Below, piece by piece: positions 7,768 through 16,931 of a stretch of DNA of 64,000 bases. A model generated the notes under the pieces. It saw nothing but the letters and a program-made list of their open reading frames with translations. It was not told where the DNA came from and did not search any database. Location: positions 3,194,001 to 3,258,000 of the forward strand of contig NZ_CP084061.1 in assembly GCF_020215665.1 (NCBI RefSeq), read 5' to 3'. Made by a program: the position numbers and the translations under genes. This stretch comes from Blautia parvula. Its GTDB lineage: Bacteria > Bacillota > Clostridia > Lachnospirales > Lachnospiraceae. The first letter of the stretch is position 1. Each line of letters starts with the position of its first letter.

Positions 7768-10293
7768 CTATTTCATCACTTCCTGATACGTGGCATGTCT
7801 TTCCAGAGCCTCCGTCATCTCCGCCAGACGGCTTACATCTCCGATCAAAATCACACCGCACAGTCTGTTATTCAGGAAATAGAATTTCTGATACTGCTTT
7901 TTCCCCATATCCTTAAACTCAACTGTTTTATAGATCAGATTTGGATTCTTACCATTATCACCTGCCGCGAAAAGCGCAGTCCCCATTCCATGGAAGTTCA
8001 GCGCAGCGGATACCGTCTCATATTCCAGATTGTCCCCTGCTGCATTGGCACCTGCAGTCTTGCCCTGTTCCACAGCCTGGCTCCACAGACCATAATTGAT
8101 GCCTTGATACTGAGCACAGTCACCACACGCATAAATATCTTCTGCGCTGGTTTCCATCCTGGCATTGACCACAACAGAGCGGTCCACTTCAAGACCTGCC
8201 TCTTTTGCCACTGCGGTATTGGCCCTCACGCCGCAGGAAACCACCACCATATCAGCCGGAAGCACCTCGCCATCCTCCATACGGATTCCGGAGACAAAAT
8301 CTTCTCCCTCCAAAGCCGCGATCTTAACGCCGGTACGGATTTCGATATCCTGCGCTTCACTTATCTTTTTCAAAAGCTCGGCTGCCGGTTCATCCAACTG
8401 GCGTCCCATGATCACAGGGGCAAGCTCCAGCACTGTCACACGGCATTTTGCTTTCTTCAGTTCCCAGGCAGCCTCCAGGCCAAGCACACCGCCGCCGATC
8501 ACTGCCACATTTTTCACCTGGGGAAGCACATCCGCAATCTTCTTCGTATCATCCAGCCTGCGGATCGCAAATACGTTCTTCTTCTCCACGCCCTTCATAG
8601 GCGGCACAAAACACTCTGCTCCAAGAGCATAGATAAGCTTCGTATATTTCAGCTTCATGCCGTCATCCAGAACCACCTCTTTGCTGTCCGTATCAATCCG
8701 CTCCACCCGGCGTCCCAAAATCTGGAATACTCTGTTCTCCTCATACCAGGAAGTCTCGTGCACAGCGATCTGACCGGCATCTAAATCTGCCATAATAGAT
8801 TTTGTCAGCATGGGCCTGTTATAGGTACTGTAAATTTCATTGGAAATCATGGTAATAGACCCTGTCTTATCCCTCTGCCTGATAGCCTCCGCAGCACTGA
8901 TACCTGCGGCACCATTTCCAAGAATAAGATAAAAATTCTTTGTGTCCCTGCTAAACTGATTTTCCTCTTCCTCAACAGGTACAAAATGCTCTTTTCCCAC
9001 TCCGCATACCGGGCATATATCAATGGAGGAATCAAAAATAGCACCGCACACCAGACACTTCACCAGTCTGCTTCTGCCTGACTTCCTCTCATTTTCCTTA
9101 TTCTGAAGGGTACAGCCGAAATTATAGCCAAAGTCATAGGCATCGATCAAGTCCGCCTCACTGGGTTTAAACCGCACGCGAAAGCCGTCCATCGTCTTCA
9201 TCCGAAGCTGTTTCAGCCGCTCCATCACATGAGGCACGCCCTCACCGCTCCAGCCATAACTTCCGAACGCACTTGCCAGCTTCTTCCCATGAGTCACAGG
9301 ATACATGGAGATCAGCAGATCCCAGACAGGCTTCAATGCCTCTCCCAAAATAGTCGGTGTGCCGAACAGGATACCATCTGCAAATCCCAGTTCCTCCAGC
9401 ACCTTCTCCTGCTCTGCTTCCACCAGATCATAACTGCGCACAGCAATATCCCCGCTGTCCTCCACGCCTTTCGCAATCCGCTCTGCCAGCATTTTCGTAT
9501 ATCCGTAAGCACTCACATAAGGGATAATCACGGTTTTCGTGCTGTTTGGATTCACAACTGTACACCATTCCTCGTAAATGTCATACATCTGTTCAATCTT
9601 ATCATCCAGCACCGGCCCGTGCCCGGTACAGATCATGGACACATCCAACTCCCTGACCCTTGCCAGCGCTTTCAGCATATACGGTTTAAACGGACCCAAA
9701 ATACAGTCAAAATAATACTTTGTCGCCCGCATATATCCTTCCCTGTCTGTCACCCTGCTTGCCAGCACATCCGAAAATCCATAATGGGACCCAAAAGAAT
9801 CACAAGTCACCAAAATCTGTTCTTCCTCAATATAAGTATACATGGTATCCGGCCAATGCAGATTCGGCACCACAAGGAACCGCAGAGTCTTGTCCCCAAT
9901 TTTCATGGTCTCATTATCCTTCACCGCAATCCCGGTAAAATCACCATTTACGATCTCTTTCAGGAACCCAAGCGCACAGCCCGTAGCCACGATCTTCAGC
10001 CCCGGATTCAGCTTCAGCAGATTCTCAATACTTCCCGCATGGTCCGGTTCCGTATGACTCACAACAAGATAATCAATCTCATCAACTGCCGTTACCTCCT
10101 GCACCTTCTCCAAATACTCATCCCAGAATTTCACCTTAGCAGTCTCAAACAAAACCGTCTTATCCCCGGCTTTCAGCACATAAGAGTTATATGTAGTGCC
10201 AAACTCTGTATACATTATAATATCAAACACCCGCAAATTTGAATCCACAATCCCAGTCCAATAAAAATTCTTTCTAAGCTCCAATGTTTTCAA
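7768..10293 (-). CDS. Class F flavodiiron protein: diiron-flavodoxin-rubredoxin-NADH:rubredoxin reductase fusion
   Basis: An 841-residue single-chain O2/NO reductase. Residues 1-250 are the metallo-beta-lactamase diiron domain, with H80-x-E82-x-D84-H85 in SHTEPDHAGS, LHWPDTM and GHGPVLDD. Residues ~255-400 are a flavodoxin domain (FMN; GTPTILGEALKP, SAFGSYGWSGEG). Around 415-440 is rubredoxin (CLVC and CPVC). From ~455 to the end is an FAD/NADH reductase (GNGAAGISAAEAIR, VIGGGVLGLEAAWELKKA, YACGDCAQY). Electrons should flow NADH-FAD-Fe(Cys)4-FMN-diiron without partner proteins. Such a fusion protects strict anaerobes from oxygen or NO. The start is TTG at 10293, supported by GAAGG 8 bases upstream. 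Monocistronic. Confidence 0.95.
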   Translation of the reverse strand: MKTLELRKNFYWTGIVDSNLRVFDIIMYTEFGTTYNSYVLKAGDKTVLFETAKVKFWDEYLEKVQEVTAVDEIDYLVVSHTEPDHAGSIENLLKLNPGLKIVATGCALGFLKEIVNGDFTGIAVKDNETMKIGDKTLRFLVVPNLHWPDTMYTYIEEEQILVTCDSFGSHYGFSDVLASRVTDREGYMRATKYYFDCILGPFKPYMLKALARVRELDVSMICTGHGPVLDDKIEQMYDIYEEWCTVVNPNSTKTVIIPYVSAYGYTKMLAERIAKGVEDSGDIAVRSYDLVEAEQEKVLEELGFADGILFGTPTILGEALKPVWDLLISMYPVTHGKKLASAFGSYGWSGEGVPHVMERLKQLRMKTMDGFRVRFKPSEADLIDAYDFGYNFGCTLQNKENERKSGRSRLVKCLVCGAIFDSSIDICPVCGVGKEHFVPVEEEENQFSRDTKNFYLILGNGAAGISAAEAIRQRDKTGSITMISNEIYSTYNRPMLTKSIMADLDAGQIAVHETSWYEENRVFQILGRRVERIDTDSKEVVLDDGMKLKYTKLIYALGAECFVPPMKGVEKKNVFAIRRLDDTKKIADVLPQVKNVAVIGGGVLGLEAAWELKKAKCRVTVLELAPVIMGRQLDEPAAELLKKISEAQDIEIRTGVKIAALEGEDFVSGIRMEDGEVLPADMVVVSCGVRANTAVAKEAGLEVDRSVVVNARMETSAEDIYACGDCAQYQGINYGLWSQAVEQGKTAGANAAGDNLEYETVSAALNFHGMGTALFAAGDNGKNPNLIYKTVEFKDMGKKQYQKFYFLNNRLCGVILIGDVSRLAEMTEALERHATYQEVMK

Positions 10294-10534
10294 CTCTTAT
10301 ACCTTCTTTCTCTCTTTATTATCAGTTTTACCCCACAACCCCATTATATTCCAAAACCCTCAAAAAAGATATTCCCATTTTCCATTCCCCTCCCATACTC
10401 AAAATATACACCATTTTACTCCACATTAAAACCCCCTATTTTATATCTTTTATTATATCCTTTCTCTTTTATCCTTTCTTTTTTCTTTTTTCTTTTCTTT
10501 TTCCTTTTCTCCTCCTCCCGCCCTATCATCCCCA

Positions 10535-10745
10535 GGGGAATCCAAAGCATCCGGGGCCGGCCGGTGTCTGTGTGGGGTGAGCGATGTCTAGTGGAGCGCC
10601 GGGGAGATCCACCTGCCCCAGACACTTAATGAGGAGGCCATTGCCGACGAATTTAGTGACTGGGAGCAGGTTAGCTTCCCGGCAAGCGCAACGCTTCGCT
10701 CACCCCACACAGACACCGGCCGGCCCCGGATGCTTTGGATTCCCC
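10535..10745. repeat. 211-bp palindromic element with perfect 49-bp inverted arms
   Basis: Arms 10535-10583 and 10697-10745 are exact reverse complements. Inside, 10598-10619 and 10662-10683 form a second imperfect stem, leaving a central loop. The GC content is well above the pyrimidine-rich flank (10294-10530), in which no gene is seen. There is no transposase. Plus-strand and minus-strand reading frames cross it but look like translations of a structured repeat. It lies between the flavodiiron gene start and an NlpC/P60 gene end. Confidence 0.85.
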
Positions 10746-10787
10746 GTCCCCATGAAAGCCACCCGCCCACATAAACACCCAAAAAAA

Positions 10788-10816
10788 GGACCCATGCTCC
10801 CAAAAAGCATGAGTCC
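10788..10816 (-). terminator. Terminator of NlpC/P60 gene 1
   Basis: Arms GGACCCATGCT (10788-10798) and AGCATGAGTCC (10806-10816) pair with one G-U, followed on the minus strand by seven T residues (10781-10787). Confidence 0.85.
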
Positions 10817-10836
10817 CATATATGTACTAAATAAAA

Positions 10837-12192
10837 TCAATCTACAATACGTCTAACCGCAATATAAGGCCTATACAACGCATTACTGGAATATTTAATT
10901 CCACCCTGCGGATACGGTGCAGAGTTAGATGCATGTACAATACCGCCGTCACCTGTCAGAATGGCAACATGTCCGGAATAAACGATGATATCACCCGCAC
11001 GTGACTGGGAATAAGAAATTCCGCGTCCGTCTCCCGCCTGTGAATCACTTGTTCTGGAAATGCTGTATCCAAAGTGAGCGAATACCTGCTGTGTAAATCC
11101 TGAACAGTCAATACCATTTGTCAGACTGTTGCCGCCATACACATACGGATTACCGATAAACTGGCTTGCGTAAGCAACAACCGCTTCTCCGGTAGCGCTG
11201 TATCCGCCGCCGCCCTGTTCCTCTTCTTCCGGCTCATAGGAAGGAGTTTCCGGTTCCGGCACATTCTCATTATTACCGCCTCCATTATTACTTGGAGTCT
11301 CCGGCACGTCCTCATTTTCCACATCGTCATTGTTATTATTATTGTTGTTATTATTGTTATTATTCTGAGGTTTCTGTGTGTTCTGCTGCTCCTGTCTCTG
11401 TGCAGCCGCCTCAGCTTCTTTTGCAGCTTTCTCTCTTGCCTTTTTCGCTTCTGCAGCCTGTCTTGCTTCTTCTTCCTGAATCTTCTGCAGCTCTGCATTC
11501 TGCTGTTCGATCAGACTTCTGTACTCATCTGCCTGTGCCTGAACATTTGCAATCTGTGTCTCATAATCAGAAGCAACTGCTTTTTTCTCTTCCAGTGCTG
11601 TCTCTAAATTAGCCTGCTGGTCTTCCTGAGCCTGTTTCATCTCTTCTAACTCAGCTTTTTCCTGCTCCAGCTGATTGCCCAAATCAGTCACCTGCTGAAC
11701 AGTGTCTCTCAGCTTCTCCAGCTCGTCCCTGTCAAACTGATACATCTTCTCCGTGTATTCAGCTTTGCTGAGCAGGTCTGTAATGCTGTTGACTTCCAGA
11801 AGCATCTGCGCCCATGCGTCACTTCCGCCGTTCTCATACAGATACTGGATTCTTTTCTTCATTGCAGCATACTGCTCATCGCGGTCAGCCTCTGCTTCTG
11901 CTAAATCCTCTTTTGTTTCTACAATGGCGTTCTCTTTGTCAGAGATTTCACCCTTCAGTATGTCAATCTGTGCGATAACCTGAACCAGATTCTGATCCAG
12001 AGAATCAATCTCTCCAAGTAAATTGTTCTTTTTCTCTTCAAGCTCCGCTTCCTTGCTCTCTGTTGCGGACAGTTTGCTCTGTGTGTTTGCTTTTTCAGCC
12101 TGCACTTCGTCTTTTCTTGCAGCTGCCACCGGCATTACCTGTGCTGCGGTCAGTGCAAAAATAAGGCTGAGACAAAGGAATCTCTTTTTCAT
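10837..12192 (-). CDS. Secreted coiled-coil NlpC/P60 peptidoglycan hydrolase (gene 1)
   Basis: A 451-residue PcsB/CwlO-like protein. A signal peptide (MKKRFLCLSLIFALTAAQ...AAA) is followed by a long coiled coil (~25-250), an Asn/Glu/Pro-rich linker with a run of about 12 Asn, and a C-terminal NlpC/P60 domain with catalytic Cys in IDCSGFTQQVF, His in SGHVAILTGDGG and a third polar residue in the HASNSAPYPQGG region. It should cleave peptide cross-bridges of peptidoglycan outside the cell; the coiled coil of such proteins usually contacts an FtsEX-type regulator. It is a close paralogue of the gene at 12524-13945 and shares its promoter layout. Confidence 0.93.
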   Translation of the reverse strand: MKKRFLCLSLIFALTAAQVMPVAAARKDEVQAEKANTQSKLSATESKEAELEEKKNNLLGEIDSLDQNLVQVIAQIDILKGEISDKENAIVETKEDLAEAEADRDEQYAAMKKRIQYLYENGGSDAWAQMLLEVNSITDLLSKAEYTEKMYQFDRDELEKLRDTVQQVTDLGNQLEQEKAELEEMKQAQEDQQANLETALEEKKAVASDYETQIANVQAQADEYRSLIEQQNAELQKIQEEEARQAAEAKKAREKAAKEAEAAAQRQEQQNTQKPQNNNNNNNNNNNNDDVENEDVPETPSNNGGGNNENVPEPETPSYEPEEEEQGGGGYSATGEAVVAYASQFIGNPYVYGGNSLTNGIDCSGFTQQVFAHFGYSISRTSDSQAGDGRGISYSQSRAGDIIVYSGHVAILTGDGGIVHASNSAPYPQGGIKYSSNALYRPYIAVRRIVD

Positions 12193-12273
12193 ACTGCTAT
12201 GTACCTCACTGTTGGTATTTAATATTTGCTATTCTCTAAGTAATATTTCCGAAATAATTTTCACTTCCCGCTT

Positions 12274-12358
12274 ATGATATCACAGATTTATTACACTTGC
12301 AAGAGGAAATCCCCTAATTCTTTAAGTTTTTGTTACAAAAATAAATTTTATAGTAATA
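12274..12358 (-). promoter_or_regulatory. Promoter and upstream element of NlpC/P60 gene 1
   Basis: Minus strand: -35 TTGCAA (12297-12302), 17 bases, -10 TATCAT (12274-12279). Upstream, TGTTACAAAA begins at 12331 and GTAATA at 12353, at the same distances as in the paralogue's promoter. The rest of the 12193-12523 gap holds only the terminator at 12455. Confidence 0.75.
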
Positions 12359-12454
12359 TTTTATAAATTCCTTCCATATATTCCCTGACCCATAGGGCAG
12401 ATGGGCTGACATCGCGGTATCACAGCAGATGCGTTCCTTCTATAAATATATAAA

Positions 12455-12490
12455 AGCCGTGCTTCCACCTCTCGGTGAGGAAGCACGGCT
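12455..12490 (-). terminator. Terminator of NlpC/P60 gene 2
   Basis: Twelve-base-pair stem AGCCGTGCTTCC (12455-12466) with GGAAGCACGGCT (12479-12490); U-rich end on the minus strand from 12451-12454. Confidence 0.8.
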
Positions 12491-12523
12491 CTGCTATGCA
12501 TGATATAATACCTGGCTATGTAA

Positions 12524-13945
12524 TTACTCTACAATTCTTCTGATTGCAATATATGGTCTGTACAGCGCATTGCTGGAGTATTTGATTCCGCCCTGCGGAT
12601 ACGGTGCAGAATTGGATGCATGTACGATTCCGCCGTCACCTGTCAGGATTGCTACGTGTCCGGAATATACAATGATGTCACCTGCACGGGATTCGGAATA
12701 GGAAATTCCGCGGCCTGCGCCAGCCTGATCATCACTTACACGCGGCAGGCTGTAACCAAAGTGTGAAAATACAGACTGTACAAACCCGGAACAGTCAGCA
12801 CCGTTTGTCAGGCTTGTTCCGCCCCAAACATAAGGATTGCCGATAAACTGGCTTGCATAATCCACAACTGCCTGTCCTGAAGCGCTGTAACCACTGTCAC
12901 TGCCCTGCTCCTCTTCGGGTTCCTCATTATCCGGTGTCTCAGGTTCGTCGTAATTCGGAGTATTTGTTTCTTCTGCCGGAGGTGTCACATCATTATTATT
13001 GTCTTCCGGCTCTTCTCCGTCATTGTTGTCATTGGTTGCTTCGTTTCCGTTATCTGTATTGTCATTGGTATTGCTGTCATTTGAACTTACGTCTGTGCTG
13101 TTCTGGCCGGTGCCCTCTTCCTCAGCATCATCCTTTGCTTTCTGCTCTGCTTCCTGAGCTGCCTTCTCCTGCGCTTTTCTGGCTTCTTCAGCTTTCTTCG
13201 CTTCCTCTGCCTGACGTGCTTTCTCTTCCTGGATCTTCTGAAGCTCTGCATTCTGCTGTTCGATCAGGCTTCTGTATTCATCTGCCTGTGCACGCACATT
13301 TGCAATCTGTGTCTCATAATCAGAAGCTGTTGCTTTCTTTTCATCAAGAGCACTCTGCAGACTTGCCTGCTGCTGTTCCTGAGCCTGTTTCATCTCTTCC
13401 AGTTCTGCTTTTTCCTGGGCGAGCTGATTGCCAAGATCTGTGACTTCCTGAACTGTTTCCTTCATCTTCTTCAGCTCATCTCTGTCATACTGATACATTT
13501 TCTCTGTATACTCTGCCTTGCTGAGAAGTCCTGTGATACTGTCAGACTCTAAAAGCATCTGTGCCCATGCATTGGAGCCCCCGTTCTCATACAGGTACTG
13601 GATTCTCTTCTTCATATCCTCGTACTGTTTGTCACGGTTTGCTTCCGCTACAGCCAAATCTTCTTTTGTCTGGCCGATGGCACTTTCTTTATCTGTAATC
13701 TCACCATTCAGAATATCAATCTGTGCCATAACCTGTACAAGGTTCTGGTCAATGGAGTCGATTTCGTTCAATAACGCGTTTTTCTGGTCTTCCAACTCAG
13801 ATTCTTTGCTCTCTGCTGCTGATAATTTACTCTGTGTCTCTGCCTTCTCAGCCTGCACGTCATCTTCCCTTGCGGCTGCTACCGGCACAACCTGGGTCAT
13901 GGCCATTGTAAAAATAAGACTGAGAATAAGAAATCTTTTTTTCAT
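12524..13945 (-). CDS. Secreted coiled-coil NlpC/P60 peptidoglycan hydrolase (gene 2)
   Basis: A 473-residue paralogue of gene 1 with the same order: signal peptide, coiled coil (~25-270), low-complexity Asn/Asp/Glu/Thr linker, NlpC/P60 domain with Cys in ADCSGFVQSVF and His in SGHVAILTGDGG. The C-terminal domains are almost identical and the linkers differ most, as expected after tandem duplication. An in-frame GTG 15 bases upstream (13960) is rejected as start because GTGAGG is the ribosome site; ATG at 13945 is chosen. Likely a cell-separation or wall-remodelling hydrolase. Confidence 0.93.
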   Translation of the reverse strand: MKKRFLILSLIFTMAMTQVVPVAAAREDDVQAEKAETQSKLSAAESKESELEDQKNALLNEIDSIDQNLVQVMAQIDILNGEITDKESAIGQTKEDLAVAEANRDKQYEDMKKRIQYLYENGGSNAWAQMLLESDSITGLLSKAEYTEKMYQYDRDELKKMKETVQEVTDLGNQLAQEKAELEEMKQAQEQQQASLQSALDEKKATASDYETQIANVRAQADEYRSLIEQQNAELQKIQEEKARQAEEAKKAEEARKAQEKAAQEAEQKAKDDAEEEGTGQNSTDVSSNDSNTNDNTDNGNEATNDNNDGEEPEDNNNDVTPPAEETNTPNYDEPETPDNEEPEEEQGSDSGYSASGQAVVDYASQFIGNPYVWGGTSLTNGADCSGFVQSVFSHFGYSLPRVSDDQAGAGRGISYSESRAGDIIVYSGHVAILTGDGGIVHASNSAPYPQGGIKYSSNALYRPYIAIRRIVE

Positions 13946-14021
13946 TATTATGTACCTCACTATTCATGTCTGAATCTGTAACTACCTGTAACATTTTTGA
14001 AATATTTCTTATCTGTCACCC

Positions 14022-14106
14022 ATAATACCACATAATTATTACAGATGCAAGGGGTAAATTTCCAATTAGTTAAATATTTGTTACAAAATGGCACTTTTTC
14101 GTAATA
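14022..14106 (-). promoter_or_regulatory. Promoter and upstream element of NlpC/P60 gene 2
   Basis: Minus strand: TTGCAT (14045-14050), 17 bases, TATTAT (14022-14027). TGTTACAAAA begins at 14079 and GTAATA at 14101, matching the spacing at the other NlpC/P60 gene. TGTAAC-N5-TTTAAC on the minus strand resembles a WalR box with one mismatch in the second half. Confidence 0.75.
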
Positions 14107-14129
14107 ATTAGCGGATACATTTTTAACAA

Positions 14130-15692
14130 CTATGCCTCTACTGCAAGGGAACCTCCGTCCTCTTTTTCCTCAGGCAATACCTTTTTCGGCGTGGAGACCA
14201 CTTCCTGATTGTAACAGAAGAAAATATCCTCCACCTTCTCTTTCTCCATTTTAGGAGTGACAAGGCTTACCACCGGCACTACAACAAATCCGACTACCAT
14301 AGCAAAGGCCCCTGCATTAATGGGGGATGCAATATAATGTAGGAACAAATTGGATACCGTAATGCCGATTCCTGCTATAAAGCAGACCCATACAGACAGC
14401 TTTGTCGTTCTCTTCCAGTAGAGACCGAATAAAAACGGCGCCAAAAATGCTCCTGCCAGCGCTCCCCATGAAATTCCCATGAGCTGAGCGATAAATGTTG
14501 GCGGATCAAGGGCAAGTACAACGGAGATTACAATAAATACAACGATCAGTCCACGCATCACACGAAGCTGGTTTTTCTCGCTCATATCCTTTGCCACAGT
14601 CCCTTTCAGGAAATCCAGCGTCAGTGTAGAGCTGGATGTCAGAACCAGGGAAGAAAGCGTTGACATGGACGCGGAGAGCACCAGTACGATCACAACACCA
14701 ATCAAAATATCCGGCAGTGTGGACAGCATATAAGGAACAATACCGTCATAGATCACAGTGCCGTCTGCTTTATATAAGGAGGGGTTATCAAAAAGCCGTC
14801 CAAATCCTCCCAGGAAATAGCATCCTCCGGAGATCACAATGGCAAATACAGTGGAAACTACCGTTCCGGTCTGAATCGCCTTCTCATCCTTAATGGCATA
14901 GAATTTCTGAACCATCTGCGGAAGCCCCCAGGTGCCAAGGGAGGTCAAGATAACAACTCCCAGAAGATTAATGGGGTCAGGTCCGAAAAATGAGGTAAAG
15001 GCACCTGACTGTCCTGCTGTTGCCGGAACATCGCTGGGAATCGACGCAAGCTGTCTCACTGCCTCTGTAAATCCACCCTGGCCGCTTAAGACAGCACCGA
15101 TCACAGCAGCAATACCGAACAGCATGATAATCCCCTGGATAAAGTCATTGATAGCGGTCGCCATATAACCGCCCAGAATCACATACGCCCCGGTCAGGGC
15201 AGCCATAACTACCACGCATGCTGCGTACGGTACATCAAAGGCCAGCTCAAATAATCTGGACAGCCCGTTATAAATGGATGCGGTATAAGGTACCAGGAAG
15301 ATAAATACAATGGCTGATGCCGCAATCCTGAGTGCATTACTGTCAAAACGTTTGCCGAAGAAATCCGGCATGGTGGCCGCATGCAGATGCTTTGTCATGA
15401 CACGTGTCCTTCGTCCGAGGACTACCCATGCCAAAAGACTTCCGATTATGGCATTGCCTATCCCGATCCACGTACCTGCCAGTCCGTACTTCCATCCAAA
15501 CTGTCCTGCATAACCTACAAACACAACTGCGGAAAAATAGGATGTTCCATATGCAAATGCCGTAAGCCAGGGGCCTACGCTCCTTCCTCCCAGTACAAAT
15601 CCCGCCACATTTGTAGCATGTTTTCGGGAATACAGCCCAATACCCACCATAGAGCCGAAAAACAGCAGCAAAAACAGTATCTTAATCTCCAT
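14130..15692 (-). CDS. Sodium:solute symporter (SSS family)
   Basis: A 520-residue integral membrane protein with about 13 hydrophobic segments. SSS hallmarks are FVLGGRSVGPWLTAFAYGTS near the N-terminus, AVVFVGYAGQFGWKYG, a GAYVILGGYMATAINDFIQG segment and SASMSTLSSLVLTSSSTL. These resemble proline/pantothenate-type Na+ symporters. As the last gene after paaK-iorA-iorB-ACT it probably imports an aromatic or branched amino acid or an aryl acid used by that pathway; this is inferred from context only. A symmetrical TTTAAACC-N5-GGTTTAAA lies 39 bases upstream. Confidence 0.88.
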   Translation of the reverse strand: MEIKILFLLLFFGSMVGIGLYSRKHATNVAGFVLGGRSVGPWLTAFAYGTSYFSAVVFVGYAGQFGWKYGLAGTWIGIGNAIIGSLLAWVVLGRRTRVMTKHLHAATMPDFFGKRFDSNALRIAASAIVFIFLVPYTASIYNGLSRLFELAFDVPYAACVVVMAALTGAYVILGGYMATAINDFIQGIIMLFGIAAVIGAVLSGQGGFTEAVRQLASIPSDVPATAGQSGAFTSFFGPDPINLLGVVILTSLGTWGLPQMVQKFYAIKDEKAIQTGTVVSTVFAIVISGGCYFLGGFGRLFDNPSLYKADGTVIYDGIVPYMLSTLPDILIGVVIVLVLSASMSTLSSLVLTSSSTLTLDFLKGTVAKDMSEKNQLRVMRGLIVVFIVISVVLALDPPTFIAQLMGISWGALAGAFLAPFLFGLYWKRTTKLSVWVCFIAGIGITVSNLFLHYIASPINAGAFAMVVGFVVVPVVSLVTPKMEKEKVEDIFFCYNQEVVSTPKKVLPEEKEDGGSLAVEA

Positions 15693-15730
15693 CTTTTTAT
15701 TCTCCTTTTTTATTATGATTTCACTTACGC

Positions 15731-15751
15731 TTTAAACCGCAACGGTTTAAA
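15731..15751. promoter_or_regulatory. Perfect palindrome upstream of the symporter
   Basis: TTTAAACC, five bases, GGTTTAAA. It is AT-flanked, not followed by a T-run, and 39 bases before the symporter start, so an operator is as likely as a structural element. The binding protein is unknown. Confidence 0.35.
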
Positions 15752-15774
15752 CCACTAAAGCAATAATTGCAAAG

Positions 15775-15813
15775 AAAAAGAGGCGCCGCTTTCCGCTGTG
15801 AAAAGCGGACGCT
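15775..15813 (-). terminator. Hairpin after the ACT-domain gene
   Basis: CCGCTTT (15786-15792) pairs with AAAGCGG (15802-15808), with further pairing outside, and the minus strand then reads CTTTTTC. It may partly separate the symporter from the upstream genes. Confidence 0.55.
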
Positions 15814-15837
15814 TCTTAATTCTCCTGTATCCAGTTC

Positions 15838-16272
15838 TTATTTTTTCAGTTCATTCAGTTCTTCTTCCGAGAACATTTTCATGCCCGCATCTTTTAATGT
15901 CTGGTAGGTACGTGCCTGGTCTGAGGTTTTCACAACCATAGCACCGCCCTCTTTGCCGGTAACCAGCGCATACATATATTCCAGATTCAACCCTTTTGTA
16001 CTTAAGGTATCCAGAATCTGGCTCAGCGCGCCTACCTCCTGCTGCAGTTCTACTACAAGCACAGGTGTCAGCACTGCCGTATACCCTTTTTCCAGCAGTA
16101 CCTGTTTGGCTCTGGCAGAATCAGACACAATCATCCTTGCAATACCATAGTCCGTGGTGTCAGAAAGTCCCAGGGAGATAATATTAATATTTTTCTCCTT
16201 GAGCGCATCCGCAATCCCCTTCAGCTTTCCCGGACGATTCTCCAGAAATATGGATAATTGTTCTATAAACAT
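15838..16272 (-). CDS. Tandem ACT-domain protein
   Basis: A 144-residue cytoplasmic protein made of two ACT domains (about 1-70 and 70-140). The first opens FIEQLSIFLENRPGKLKGIA, the classic amino-acid-binding beta-alpha start. No enzyme domain is attached. Such proteins are often found with ior/paaK genes and are presumed to sense an amino acid (probably aromatic). It lies 86 bases after iorB. Confidence 0.88.
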   Translation of the reverse strand: MFIEQLSIFLENRPGKLKGIADALKEKNINIISLGLSDTTDYGIARMIVSDSARAKQVLLEKGYTAVLTPVLVVELQQEVGALSQILDTLSTKGLNLEYMYALVTGKEGGAMVVKTSDQARTYQTLKDAGMKMFSEEELNELKK

Positions 16273-16358
16273 TTATGCTACCTATCCTTTCTCTGCCCTC
16301 TGCATTTAAGAAGACAGGGAATTTTAGCTGCTTTTAGTCTTTAGACCCCATACAGCAA

Positions 16359-16931
16359 TTATTTCAACTCATAACCGGTCAGAAATGCCTTTTTGTTCAT
16401 CTCCACTGTCTTAGGCGGAACGGTCTTTTCAATCACATTGAGCCATTCTTCCTTTGAATAGTCCATGTGCTGTGCAGCCACACCCAGTACAATGACATTG
16501 AACACCTTGGGATTCCCCAGTTCCTTTGCCACCTTCATGGCATCCACAGCGTAGACTTTGTGGGTCTCGCGAAGGGTATCCAGGATTCCTTCCGGATACT
16601 CCGCAACGCCTGTCACAACTGTGATCGGGTCAATTCTCTGGTCGTTGACAATGATAACACCGTCTTTTTTCAGGAACTGACGGTAACGCAGTGCCTCCAG
16701 CCTTTCAAACGCGATCAGAACATCCGCCTGACCTTCCTCCACGATTGGCTCCTGTACTTTTTCTCCATAGCGGACAAAGGTAACTACACTTCCGCCCCTC
16801 TGCGCCATTCCATGTACCTCGGAAAGCTTTACATCATAACCGCCTTCCACGGCGAGTCCTCCTAAAATACGGCTGGTGAGAAGTGTTCCCTGACCGCCGA
16901 CTCCCACTATCATAATATTTCTCGTTGCCAT
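16359..16931 (-). CDS. iorB: Indolepyruvate:ferredoxin oxidoreductase beta subunit
   Basis: A 190-residue protein with the pyruvate/ketoisovalerate oxidoreductase gamma-type fold: IMIVGVGGQGTLLTSRILGG at the N-terminus, SEVHGMAQRGGSV, and LIAFERLEALRY. It partners IorA to oxidise aryl-pyruvates from transaminated aromatic amino acids to aryl-acetyl-CoA, CO2 and reduced ferredoxin. Its ATG overlaps the iorA stop (TAATG), which indicates translational coupling. Confidence 0.95.
   Translation of the reverse strand: MATRNIMIVGVGGQGTLLTSRILGGLAVEGGYDVKLSEVHGMAQRGGSVVTFVRYGEKVQEPIVEEGQADVLIAFERLEALRYRQFLKKDGVIIVNDQRIDPITVVTGVAEYPEGILDTLRETHKVYAVDAMKVAKELGNPKVFNVIVLGVAAQHMDYSKEEWLNVIEKTVPPKTVEMNKKAFLTGYELK

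Noticed and set aside
7795-10242. Several long plus-strand frames (7795-8784, 9229-10242) across the flavodiiron gene
   Set aside because: They overlap a gene with complete domain motifs on the other strand, and have no family signature.
10584-10856. 90-codon frame through the 49-bp arm element
   Set aside because: Such frames arise in translations of GC-rich structured repeats; no start signal, and it covers a terminator.
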